Shown one piece after another: positions 24,353 through 33,717 of a stretch of 43,313 nt of DNA; within the stretch, counting starts at the first letter, position 1, and each line of letters opens with the position of its first letter. A program made the translations under genes and the position numbers. The DNA comes from CBDUEV01 sp965366365. Lineage in GTDB: Bacteria; Actinomycetota; Acidimicrobiia; Spongiisociales; JAENVV01. The notes under the pieces are model-generated. The model did no database searches. It saw only the letters and a list, made by a program, of their open reading frames with translations, and was not told the DNA's origin. Location of the stretch: the NCBI GenBank assembly GCA_965366365.1, contig CBDUEV010000020.1, positions 1-43,313 of the forward strand. Reading direction: 5' to 3'.

Positions 24353-25893
24353 GCCAGGAACCACGTCGGAGGCGAAGCGGCGGCCGGGCTGGGCGACAGC
24401 AGGCCAGGGCGGCCGCCGTGGTGGAATCGCAGCCGTATCTGACCCGGGCGATGCAGCCGTTCGAAATCCTCTCGGTCGAAGCGCTGGAGATCATCGAGCA
24501 CAATGCCGACACCCTGGCTGAGGAGCAAGGTGTGGCGGTCCGCGACGCCTACGCCGTGGGGCTGTTCCGCGAGGCGGGCGCCTCCGTCGATGCCGATGGG
24601 TTCACTGTCCACTTTCCGCGCGGCATGCTCCGCCGGATCGTCCAGGCGACCGCTCCGGCTCAATACACCCAGCATGCCCGAGATCCCGCCAAGTCTGTCG
24701 AGGTCGGCGGCATGCACACGGTTTTGGCGCCCGCCTACGGATCACCCTTCGTGCGGGACCTCGATGGTGGGCGACGGTACGCCACCATCGAGGATTTCCG
24801 GAACTTCGTGAAACTCACCCACCTGACGCCCTACTTGCACCATTCCGGCGGCACGGTTTGCGAGCCCGTCGACCTGCCGGTCAACAAGCGGCATTTCGAT
24901 ATGGTCTATGCCCACCTTCGCTACTCCGACAAGCCTTTCATGGGTTCGGTCACGGCGCCCGAGCGCGCCCAAGACACGGTCGACATGGCCAAGCTGGTGT
25001 TCGGGGAGGACTTCATCCAGGAGAACACCGTCGTCACGAGCTTGATCAATGCCAACTCTCCGATGGCATGGGATGAGACCATGCTCGGTGCGGCCCGTGT
25101 CTATGCCGAGAACAACCAAGCCTGCATCATGACCCCGTTCATCCTGGCCGGAGCCATGGCTCCGGTGACGGTCGCCGGGGTGGCCACCCAGACGCTTGTC
25201 GAGGCGCTGGTCGGCATGGCGTTCACCCAGTTGGTCCGTCCGGGCGCGCCGGTTGTGTTCGGGTCGTTCGCTTCCTCGATGTCGATGCAGACGGGGGCAC
25301 CCACCTTTGGGACGCCGGAGCCCTCGTTGACTCTGTACGTGGTCGGAGCTCTGGCGAGGCGACTCGGAGTCCCGTTTCGAGGAGGAGGGGCGCTGACTGC
25401 CAGTAAGATCTCCGACGCACAGGCGGCCTACGAATCCGCCAATTCACTCAATGCGGCCGTGATGGGGGGCGTCAACTTCGTCCTCCACGCTGCCGGATGG
25501 CTGGAGGGCGGACTGACGATGGGATACGAGAAGTTCATCCTCGACGTCGACCAAGCCGGGATGGCCTGCACGTTTGTGAACGGGGTGGACATGAGCGAGA
25601 ACGGTCAGGCGATGGACGCGATTCGCGAGACGGGTCCGGGGTCTCACTACCTCGGTACCGCCCACACGCTCGCCAACTTCGAGACGGCGTTCTACCGTTC
25701 GAACACCGCCGACAACAACAGCTACGAGCAGTGGGAAGAAGACGGCGCCCTGGACGCCGGGCAGCGGGCCAACGCCATCTGGAAGCGGCAGCTGGCCGCT
25801 TACGAACCACCCCCTATCGACGGCGCCGTCGATGCGGCGCTTCTCGAGTTCATTGAGCGTCGCAAGGCTTCGTTTCCTGACTCCGATGTCTGA
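24349..25893 (+). CDS. MttB-superfamily methyltransferase, non-pyrrolysine (probable glycine betaine type)
   Basis: The 514-residue protein is an MttB-superfamily TIM barrel, with a basic N-terminal extension (residues 1-25) before QPFEILSVEALEIIEHNADT and conserved stretches such as APAYGSPFVRDLDGG, SVTAPERAQDTVDMA and GGALTASKISDAQAAYES. True trimethylamine MttB needs an in-frame amber codon for pyrrolysine. None occurs here, placing it with the MtgB/MtpB/MtcB group that demethylates quaternary amines. BetA, BetB and ProVWX nearby point to glycine betaine, giving dimethylglycine and methylcorrinoid. Proline betaine or carnitine remain possible. ATG 24349 has GAGGAG upstream. The ORF is open far upstream only as a shadow of the RamA-like gene. 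Confidence 0.92.
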   Translation: MSQEPRRRRSGGRAGRQQARAAAVVESQPYLTRAMQPFEILSVEALEIIEHNADTLAEEQGVAVRDAYAVGLFREAGASVDADGFTVHFPRGMLRRIVQATAPAQYTQHARDPAKSVEVGGMHTVLAPAYGSPFVRDLDGGRRYATIEDFRNFVKLTHLTPYLHHSGGTVCEPVDLPVNKRHFDMVYAHLRYSDKPFMGSVTAPERAQDTVDMAKLVFGEDFIQENTVVTSLINANSPMAWDETMLGAARVYAENNQACIMTPFILAGAMAPVTVAGVATQTLVEALVGMAFTQLVRPGAPVVFGSFASSMSMQTGAPTFGTPEPSLTLYVVGALARRLGVPFRGGGALTASKISDAQAAYESANSLNAAVMGGVNFVLHAAGWLEGGLTMGYEKFILDVDQAGMACTFVNGVDMSENGQAMDAIRETGPGSHYLGTAHTLANFETAFYRSNTADNNSYEQWEEDGALDAGQRANAIWKRQLAAYEPPPIDGAVDAALLEFIERRKASFPDSDV

Positions 25894-26740
25894 CGGGGCC
25901 GAACTCACTCCACGAGCCAAGCTCGGAATCCGCCGAGTTCTCGAGCACGCCACCTTCGAGCTGATCCCGCTCGGCAACGTGGTCGACCAGGCCCGCCACC
26001 TCCCCGAGGGGGCCACGGTGTCGGTCACCGCCTCGCCGGTCAAGACCCTCGACGACACCCTCGACCTCGCAGCCGACCTTCAACAGATGGGCTTCGATGT
26101 CGTTCCCCATCTGGCGGCCCGGATGATCCACGACCGGTCCCACTTGAGCGCCCTTCTCGGACGTCTGGACGACTTGGCGATCCGGCGCATCTTTCTCGTC
26201 GGCGGCGACGCTGCGGAGTCCGGAGAGTTCCCGGACGGCCTCTCGGCGCTGGTCGCCATGGAAGAGGTGGGGCACTCGCTCAGCAGTATCGGTCTGCCCG
26301 CCTACCCGGAGGGTCACGCCTTCATCCCCGACTCGCTGCTGGCGAAAGCCCTTGTCGACAAGCAGCCCTATGCCAACTCGATGACCACGCAGATGTGTTT
26401 CGATGCGACGTCGATCGTCCGCTGGCTGACCCGCACGCGCCTGGAAGGTATCAGCCTGCCCGTCACGCTGGGGGTGCCGGGAGTCGCGGATCGACTTCGG
26501 CTTCTCAAGATCTCGGCGCGTATCGGGGTCGGGACGTCCATCAGCTTCCTGAAGAAGAACTCGGGCTTGGCCGCCAAGTTCGTCAAGCCGGGTGGATACT
26601 CACCTGCCGAGCTTCTCGAGGGCCTCGGGGCCAGTCTGGATGACCCCGATCTGGACATCCGCGCCGCGCACATCTACACCTTCAACTCCTGCGATACCAC
26701 CGAAGCCTGGCGCCAGGAATACCTGGCGGCCCTCGGCTGA
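25886..26740 (+). CDS. MetF-like methylenetetrahydrofolate reductase family protein
   Basis: The 284-residue product fits the MTHFR TIM barrel: ATFELIPL at the start, LQQMGFDVVPHLAARMIHDR, RIFLVGGDA, then IGLPAYPEGH and TQMCFDATSIVRWL. This order matches MetF (FAD, folate and PEGH-type segments). In biosynthesis MetF reduces methylene-THF to methyl-THF. As the last gene of a demethylation operon it more likely runs in reverse, oxidising methyl-THF to methylene-THF so the methyl carbon can be used or burned. That direction is inferred from context. It starts 8 bases inside the MttB-like gene. A palindrome covers its stop codon. Confidence 0.85.
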   Translation: MSDGAELTPRAKLGIRRVLEHATFELIPLGNVVDQARHLPEGATVSVTASPVKTLDDTLDLAADLQQMGFDVVPHLAARMIHDRSHLSALLGRLDDLAIRRIFLVGGDAAESGEFPDGLSALVAMEEVGHSLSSIGLPAYPEGHAFIPDSLLAKALVDKQPYANSMTTQMCFDATSIVRWLTRTRLEGISLPVTLGVPGVADRLRLLKISARIGVGTSISFLKKNSGLAAKFVKPGGYSPAELLEGLGASLDDPDLDIRAAHIYTFNSCDTTEAWRQEYLAALG

Positions 26741-26754
26741 TCGGCGGCCGATCA
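26738..26754. repeat. Palindrome at the end of the corrinoid operon
   Basis: TGATCGGC (26738-26745) and GCCGATCA (26747-26754) are perfect inverted copies around one base, beginning at the TGA stop. As RNA it could form a 6-base-pair stem with a 5-base loop, a modest terminator without a T-tract. As DNA it could be a binding site. Confidence 0.4.
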
Positions 26755-26853
26755 CCCGGGCGAGCCGACCTGGCTCCCGGTCAAGACGTGAAGGAAACGT
26801 GCGATACATCCGAGGCGGCCCGACGGGGAAGTCGAACCGCCCGGCTGCGGCGC

Positions 26854-27069
26854 TCAGTCGCCGCCCGCGTATTTGAACGACACCTTGACCTTTGCGCGAT
26901 AGTGGGCCACCTTGCCGTCTTCGAGTGTCATGTCGAGTTCACTCACCTCGGCCACCCGGAGATCTCGGAGGGACTCGCCCGCTCGCGCCACTGCCGCGGC
27001 GGCCGCTTTCTCCCAAGACTCGGTGCTCGTACCCACGAGTTCGACCACCTTGTATACCGACTCTGCCAT
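26854..27069 (-). CDS. Dodecin (flavin-binding)
   Basis: The 71-residue protein matches dodecin in length and sequence: MAESVYKVVELVGTSTESWE, then LRVAEVSELDMTLEDGKV and VKVSFKYAG. Dodecins form hollow dodecamers that store or buffer flavins. The start at 27069 is supported by AGGAGG 9 bases upstream. The frame is open for 18 more codons to 27123, but these look non-coding. It is transcribed against the corrinoid operon, between it and the BHMT-like gene. The nearby pathway uses several flavoenzymes, but dodecins are common in actinobacteria, so the link may be accidental. Confidence 0.92.
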   Translation of the reverse strand: MAESVYKVVELVGTSTESWEKAAAAAVARAGESLRDLRVAEVSELDMTLEDGKVAHYRAKVKVSFKYAGGD

Positions 27070-27298
27070 CTGCGCCTCCTGGAGCGACTGGTTGGGGACC
27101 CGCTTCGGATCCACCGTTCCCAACCTAGGCGCGTGTGCCTCACCGATGCGGCCGGGATGTGCCCTTGGTCACTCGGGCCGGGGCTCTGGCTCGGCTGAAC
27201 TCCACGAACATGCTGCGGTATGCTGCCTTCACAACCGAATGCGCCTGATTTGAATTGTCAGCTTGCGGGCGCTCTACAAATGCAGCTAAAGCGACGAT

Positions 27299-27311
27299 TT
27301 CAGCCGCTGAA
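27299..27311. promoter_or_regulatory. Inverted repeat upstream of the BHMT-like gene
   Basis: TTCAGC (27299-27304) and GCTGAA (27306-27311) are perfect inverted copies around one C, 57 bases before the start at 27368. The surrounding 27200-27310 stretch is AT-richer than its neighbours, which suits a promoter region. TTGAAT near 27250 and TACAAA near 27276 are weak promoter elements with a long 19-base spacer. Confidence 0.35.
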
Positions 27312-27367
27312 GCGTTGCATGCTCGGCGGCTTCTTCGTGGGCCGGCGAGATGTCGAAAGGCCAACGC

Positions 27368-28363
27368 ATGAATCACCCATCCATCTTCACCGAACTCCTC
27401 ACCACCGGCCGGACGCTGGTGGCGGACGGCGCCACCGGAACGGTGCTCTTCGACCTCGGGCTCGAGTCGGGAGGTTGCCCGGAACTGCTCAACGTCGAGC
27501 GTCCTGATCTCATCGGGAAGGTGCACCGCGGCTACATCGAAGCCGGCGCCGACATCATTCTCACCAACACCTTTGGGGGAACGGCGGCGCGGCTCAAGCT
27601 TCATCACCTCGAGGACCGGGTGGCGGAACTCAACGCCGCGGCGGTTGGCCTGGCGCGCGCCGCGGTGGCCGAGGCGGGCAGGCCTGTGGCCGTAGCCGGC
27701 TCTATCGGGCCGACCGGCGAACTCTTCGAACCGCTCGGCCCTCTCACCAGGGACGAGGGCATTGGGATCTTCTCCGAACAGGCTGCCGCCCTCGTCGAGG
27801 CCGGAGTCGATGTGCTGTGGATCGAAACCCTCTCGTCGTGGGAGGAACTGGAGGCTGCGGTCGTGGCCTGTTCGGGACGGGGGATCCCCGTCACGGCGAC
27901 GCTCAGTTTCGATACCAACGGTCACACGATGATGGGTATCCGCCCCGACGAGTTCGCGCGGTGGTGGCTGTCCTTTCCCGACCCGCCGTCCGCGATCGGC
28001 GTGAACTGCGGGGTCGGCCCAGGGGACAACGTCCAGGCCGCTGCCCAGATCGCCGAAGCAGCTCCGGGGGCCGTGGTGATCACCAAGGGCAACTGCGGGA
28101 TTCCGCTCTACAAGGACGATGCCCTCGTCTACCCGACCTCCCCCGACGGCATGGGACCCTACACCGAGCTGGCGGTCCGCTCCGGGGCACGGATCGTGGG
28201 CGCATGTTGCGGATCTGGTTTCGAGCACATTGCCGAGATTCGCAAGGCGGTCGACGCCGGGATCGAGGGAGCCCGTCCTGACCAGGATGAGCTAGCTGAG
28301 CGTCTCGGCGACCTTTCCACCATTCCTACGGAACCGCGGCTCCGCCGACGCCGGAGAGGCTGA
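27368..28363 (+). CDS. Homocysteine S-methyltransferase / betaine-homocysteine methyltransferase-like
   Basis: The 331-residue protein is a homocysteine methyltransferase barrel: LVADGATGTVLFDLGL near the N-terminus, ADIILTNTFGG, and the zinc-binding pattern made by the Cys in AIGVNCGVG and the Cys pair in GACCGSG. BHMT enzymes move one methyl from glycine betaine to homocysteine, giving dimethylglycine and methionine. The other members use S-methylmethionine or other donors. Genes for betaine synthesis and breakdown on both sides favour the betaine type. ATG 27368 has AAAGG 7 bases upstream. ATG 27350 would add six residues. The Arg-rich C-terminus ends 7 bases before a convergent gene. Confidence 0.85.
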   Translation: MNHPSIFTELLTTGRTLVADGATGTVLFDLGLESGGCPELLNVERPDLIGKVHRGYIEAGADIILTNTFGGTAARLKLHHLEDRVAELNAAAVGLARAAVAEAGRPVAVAGSIGPTGELFEPLGPLTRDEGIGIFSEQAAALVEAGVDVLWIETLSSWEELEAAVVACSGRGIPVTATLSFDTNGHTMMGIRPDEFARWWLSFPDPPSAIGVNCGVGPGDNVQAAAQIAEAAPGAVVITKGNCGIPLYKDDALVYPTSPDGMGPYTELAVRSGARIVGACCGSGFEHIAEIRKAVDAGIEGARPDQDELAERLGDLSTIPTEPRLRRRRRG

Positions 28364-28370
28364 ACGTTTC

Positions 28371-28760
28371 TCAGTCGGCGGCCGGCTCCTCGCCGGGCAG
28401 CGGCCGGAGGATGCAGAACTCGTTGCCCGCGGGATCGGCGAAGACCACCCAGGTGACGTCATCGGATTGACCCACGTCGATCCTCCGTGCTCCCATCGAT
28501 TCGGCCCTGGCCACCTCGGCGGCGTGGTCGTCAGGGCGCAGGTCGAGGTGGAGGCGGTTCTTCACCTGCTTGGCTTCTGGCACACGGCCGAACAGGATGT
28601 CGGGCGATGCGCCGTCCTCGGCTGAGCCCTCTGGGGGCTCGATGACCGTCTCCTCCGGATCTTCATGGGTGATTCTCCAGCCCAGCAGGTCGGCCCACCA
28701 TCGAGCCAGCGTTCCGGGATCTTCACAGTCGACCACTATGGACTGCCATCGCAAGGCCAT
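28371..28760 (-). CDS. VOC/glyoxalase-like protein
   Basis: The 129-residue protein has the paired beta-alpha-beta-beta-beta layout of the VOC superfamily in its glyoxalase-like bacterial form: LRWQSIVVDCEDPGTLARWW at the start and WVVFADPAGNEFCIL near the end. Members include antibiotic-binding proteins and uncharacterised enzymes. The metal or ligand is not predictable. The gene is transcribed against both neighbours, lies 80 bases from betB, and shows no clear pathway link. Confidence 0.85.
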   Translation of the reverse strand: MALRWQSIVVDCEDPGTLARWWADLLGWRITHEDPEETVIEPPEGSAEDGASPDILFGRVPEAKQVKNRLHLDLRPDDHAAEVARAESMGARRIDVGQSDDVTWVVFADPAGNEFCILRPLPGEEPAAD

Positions 28761-28840
28761 GGCGCGAGTATCGCACGGCCCTCGGCGGCTGGGCGCAGCG
28801 GAGTGGATCTGATCGGTCGGCGTTCCGATACGCTGAGAAC

Positions 28841-30295
<1,455 letters not shown>

Positions 30296-30298
30296 GGG

Positions 30299-32335
30299 TC
30301 AGCGGATGCGCTCGACCGCCAGGAGCTGTTCGCCATCCCACACCGCGACTTGGATGGTGTTGGCGCCTTGGGACAGCGAGGAGGGCGGGATCATGGCCTG
30401 GAGGCGGTCGACGGAGGATTCCTGGTAGCCGCGCGTCATTGCGGCCACGGTGCCGTTCACGACGATGGCGTAGATCTCGTCCCCGTCCGCTCCACCGGCA
30501 AGGCGTCCCGAGATCCGAACCGGGATGCCGTCGCGACCCAGCTCGACCTCGTCGTACCACTCCGGTTCGTCGAGACTGAACCGGAGATTCGAAGCCGGGA
30601 GCGTTGACGGCGTGACCTCGTTGCCCAGCAGGTCGGGTGCTCCCGGGGGAAGCAAGGCGAACGGATCGGGATCCGGGAAGGCGGTGGCCGTGCGGCGGGC
30701 CACTTCCAGCACCTCGGCTCCATCCACCCCGTAGCTCACCGAGCCGGCCGGGGTCTGCGTGATCGAAGTGGTGCGGGCCGGGTCCCTGCCGAGGAGCGAG
30801 CGGCCATCCGGTTGCCAGGAGAGGTCGACTCCCATCGCTTCGGCCACCGTGGGGACGATGTCGATGGTCAGGGCGCGTCGCTGATCTACCTGGCCGCCCT
30901 CGCCACCTGGCACCTTGATGAGCAGCGGGACTGCCGCGATCTCTCCGATGGTTTCCTCTGTGATGGTTCTCTGGTGCTCGACGTCGGTTCGCACGGCGAT
31001 GCCGTGGTCGGCCACCACCACGACCATGGCGTCGTCGTACAGGCCGGCGGCGTCGAGGGCGTCGAGGATCTCGCCGAGGGCGTAGTCGGCGTAGCCCACG
31101 TTGAGGAGGTGGCGTTGCAAACCCTGGTCGATCAGCCACTGGTCGGAGCCCCAACCCGTTGAGGTGGTACCGGGAGTCCGGCCTCCGGTCAGCGGGTAGC
31201 TCCAACCCGTAGGGAGGAGTTGCCAGGGGTGATGAGGCACCAGGGCGTGGACGAAGAGAAAGGGCGGCCGGCCGTCGAACCCCTCGTCGATGCGGTTGAC
31301 CGCCGCTTCCAGCGGGCGCCGGGGATCCTGATTGAAGGACTCCCAGAACTCGTCGATGACATTGAAATCGGACACCTCGGCGCCGAAGTAGCCCCACCCC
31401 TGATTGATGGGGGGAAGGTCGTCAGAGACGACTTTCGGAAGCAGAGTGTGTCCGGCGACGATGGCGATGTCGGTGGCCAGGAGTTCGGCCCGCACTTCGG
31501 CGGGAGCGATCTCGGCGGTGCTGTTGCAGAGGGCGGTTGGGCACAGATGGGTGACGGTTTCGTAGACGGCGAGGTCGTGGCTCTCCGACAGGGCGATGAA
31601 GATGTTGTTCGGGTACTGGCCGGCGAAGGGAGTGAGGTCCTGGTCAGCCTGGCTGCCGGTCAGGATCGCCGGGAGTGAGTGCTCCGTCTGTTGCTGGACG
31701 GTGACGGCGTTGGGGTACCAGATGGCGTCCTCGGCTAGTCGCCCGAAGTTCGGAAACCGCTCGGAGTACACGCCGCCGTCGGCGTCCATGAGCGAAGCCG
31801 CCGGGAGTTCATCCAGCACGATCCACACCAGGGGAGCGGCACGAGTGGCCGTATCTGCTTCGGCCAACGATCCTTCTCCCGCCATGACGGCGGCGGTGGG
31901 GGTGAAGAAGAAGAACACCACGGTGAACAGGAGAGGGGCAGGAAGCAGGTAGCGGGTCAGCTGACGGGCACTCTCGTACCGGTCGAGCGCCCATACCGTT
32001 GCCACACCGCCGACGATCGCTCCCACCGTACTGAGCCAGTCCGGGAGCGGGGTGACCACCAGGGCCAACCTCACGAGAACCGTGGCCAGCGCAAACGCCA
32101 CGAGGGTCGACAGGAACCGACCCATCCTCCCCCCTGGAAGGGCGAGGATTCCGATGACGAGCGGTATCGCCATTCCCAGGATCAAGCCGACCACGATGAT
32201 GTCCACGCGGGGGGATCGCCTCGCCAGGAAGAATTCGGCGTTCTCCCCCAGGAGGTCGAGGAGGGGCCGCGACACCCCCATGGCCACGAGGACGACGAGG
32301 ATGGCAAACCTATCCCATCGGTTGCCCAACGTCAT
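30299..32335 (-). CDS. Membrane-anchored sulfatase-fold enzyme (Thr-type)
   Basis: The 678-residue protein has about five N-terminal membrane segments (residues 8-165), then an alkaline phosphatase/sulfatase-fold domain starting at APLVWIVLDELPAASL (Asp175 a likely metal ligand) and a later VVVVADHGIAV metal motif. In true sulfatases a Cys or Ser in C/S-x-P-x-R becomes formylglycine. Here QQQTEHSLPAILTG places Thr217 at that position, as in phosphoglycerol/phosphoethanolamine transferases. The enzyme may therefore move a phospho-group onto a surface glycan rather than cleave sulfate. ATG 32335 overlaps the upstream methyltransferase stop (ATGA). An upstream-open frame to 32509 is a shadow of that gene. 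Confidence 0.8.
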   Translation of the reverse strand: MTLGNRWDRFAILVVLVAMGVSRPLLDLLGENAEFFLARRSPRVDIIVVGLILGMAIPLVIGILALPGGRMGRFLSTLVAFALATVLVRLALVVTPLPDWLSTVGAIVGGVATVWALDRYESARQLTRYLLPAPLLFTVVFFFFTPTAAVMAGEGSLAEADTATRAAPLVWIVLDELPAASLMDADGGVYSERFPNFGRLAEDAIWYPNAVTVQQQTEHSLPAILTGSQADQDLTPFAGQYPNNIFIALSESHDLAVYETVTHLCPTALCNSTAEIAPAEVRAELLATDIAIVAGHTLLPKVVSDDLPPINQGWGYFGAEVSDFNVIDEFWESFNQDPRRPLEAAVNRIDEGFDGRPPFLFVHALVPHHPWQLLPTGWSYPLTGGRTPGTTSTGWGSDQWLIDQGLQRHLLNVGYADYALGEILDALDAAGLYDDAMVVVVADHGIAVRTDVEHQRTITEETIGEIAAVPLLIKVPGGEGGQVDQRRALTIDIVPTVAEAMGVDLSWQPDGRSLLGRDPARTTSITQTPAGSVSYGVDGAEVLEVARRTATAFPDPDPFALLPPGAPDLLGNEVTPSTLPASNLRFSLDEPEWYDEVELGRDGIPVRISGRLAGGADGDEIYAIVVNGTVAAMTRGYQESSVDRLQAMIPPSSLSQGANTIQVAVWDGEQLLAVERIR

Positions 32336-33714
32336 GAGCGGGGTCGGAGATGGAAGAGGGTTCGGTTTCCGGCGGGTGCTTCTCGGACGACCTCGAAGTG
32401 CTCCCTCAGGGCGAGACGAAGCGCGTCTTCTCGGTAGTCGGGATGGACCTCGCGGTCCTTCTTGTTGGAGGTCAGCTCGCTGACCATCGGGTCGTCGAGC
32501 GGGACCCACTCGAACACGAACTCAGCGCCCAGAGAAGCCATCCAGTCGACCACCTCCAACAACGGCAGGTTCGAGCCGATCACGAGGTGGTGGATCACGG
32601 CCAGCATGAGGACCAGATCCGGTGAGCCGCGTTCCTCGAGGCGTCGCCGCTCCCGACCGCGCCAGCCCATACCCGGTGAGGGGTCGGCCAGGTCCATGAC
32701 CAGCGGAAGGATGCCCGTGGTCTGGGAGGCCCGGAGGTCTTGATAGAGGCGATCGATGACGAGTTCGTCGCCGTCGATCGCCACGACGGTGTCAACGTGA
32801 GCGGCCAGTAACCGCGCGAAGTGACCATCGTTGGCACCCAGATCCCAGGCAAGCGCCCGAGGTCGCTGGGCGGCAACCGAGCCGACGAAGTCCGACTTGG
32901 CGGAGCGTTGGCTCCCCACGTGCCCGCATTGTGCGTAGCCGGACCAGGTGGAAGCGTTCGGCTCCCAGGTCGTCTTGTCGAGGACCTTGTGGAGTCGGCG
33001 GAGGTTGGTGTTGATCATCTCCTTGCTGAAGCCGGCGGCCTTCAGTTCGGAACGGACGTCGCGGTTGGTGGCGACCCGGTCGGCGCGCGCCTGGAGCACC
33101 ACGTCGGCCAGGATGCCGGGACGCCAGACGCGTCCGCCGCGCAGCATGGCCCGCGCCGTTTCGGGCTGAATGCCCTCGAGGGAGCCGCGCAGTAGGGGTT
33201 GGAAAGCGATGTGAGCGTGTGCCCGCACCATGAGCGGGAAAAGGAACAGTTCGCAAAACTGGCGATACCCCAACCACGGCTCGCCGGGCTCGAGCGGTCG
33301 GAAGGAACCCACATCGATGAAGACCGGTCGACCATCGACAAACTGGACGTTGTACGGCGTGGCGTCCTTGAGGGTCAGGTCGTGGTCGAGGGCGCCGGCT
33401 TGCAGTTCCAGCTGAAGCAGGGCGGCGTCCCGCAGCATGGAGAAGCTCCACTCGTACGGGTAGGACCAGAACGGGACCAGTTCGTGCTGCAGTTCGATAC
33501 GTCCGTCTGGCCCCGGTGCCTCGCTCGTTCCGATGAGGGAACCCTCCGCCATCCAACGCTCCAGGAGAGGGGAACCTGATAGGGCGCGCCAATCGGCCAG
33601 CCCTTCCTCTGAGAGAGTCCGCCTGACCTCGTCACCAACGCGATAGACACGACTCGACGGGTCTCGGAATGATCCGGGATCGAATTTGCCGTCCGGCGGC
33701 GTCTCGGTTGACAC
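32332..33714 (-). CDS. SAM-dependent methyltransferase with kinase-like N-terminal region
   Basis: The 460-residue protein has a class I SAM-binding motif in LAWDLGANDGHFARLLA (about residues 290-306), followed by VVAIDGDELVIDRLY and an LMLAVIHHLVIG segment. The N-terminal 270 residues hold HDLTLKDATPYNVQ followed by FIDVGSF, which looks like the catalytic and metal loops of a protein-kinase/APH fold, with Asp, Lys and Asn in place. This combination is found in surface-polysaccharide clusters. It may methylate, and perhaps phosphorylate, a glycan end. It is translationally coupled to the sulfatase-fold gene and lies 3 bases after the microprotein. Confidence 0.78.
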   Translation of the reverse strand: MSTETPPDGKFDPGSFRDPSSRVYRVGDEVRRTLSEEGLADWRALSGSPLLERWMAEGSLIGTSEAPGPDGRIELQHELVPFWSYPYEWSFSMLRDAALLQLELQAGALDHDLTLKDATPYNVQFVDGRPVFIDVGSFRPLEPGEPWLGYRQFCELFLFPLMVRAHAHIAFQPLLRGSLEGIQPETARAMLRGGRVWRPGILADVVLQARADRVATNRDVRSELKAAGFSKEMINTNLRRLHKVLDKTTWEPNASTWSGYAQCGHVGSQRSAKSDFVGSVAAQRPRALAWDLGANDGHFARLLAAHVDTVVAIDGDELVIDRLYQDLRASQTTGILPLVMDLADPSPGMGWRGRERRRLEERGSPDLVLMLAVIHHLVIGSNLPLLEVVDWMASLGAEFVFEWVPLDDPMVSELTSNKKDREVHPDYREDALRLALREHFEVVREAPAGNRTLFHLRPRS

Positions 33715-33717
33715 GGA

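Noticed and set aside
22370..24364. A 664-codon open frame on the minus strand opposite the RamA-like gene
   Set aside because: It mirrors the RamA-like gene almost exactly and has no recognisable protein features.
24349..25893. Possible pyrrolysine-containing trimethylamine methyltransferase
   Set aside because: There is no in-frame amber codon inside the gene, and no pyrrolysine genes are visible in the window.
27124..27367. Riboswitch upstream of the BHMT-like gene
   Set aside because: Apart from one short palindrome I see no set of conserved stems that matches a known class.
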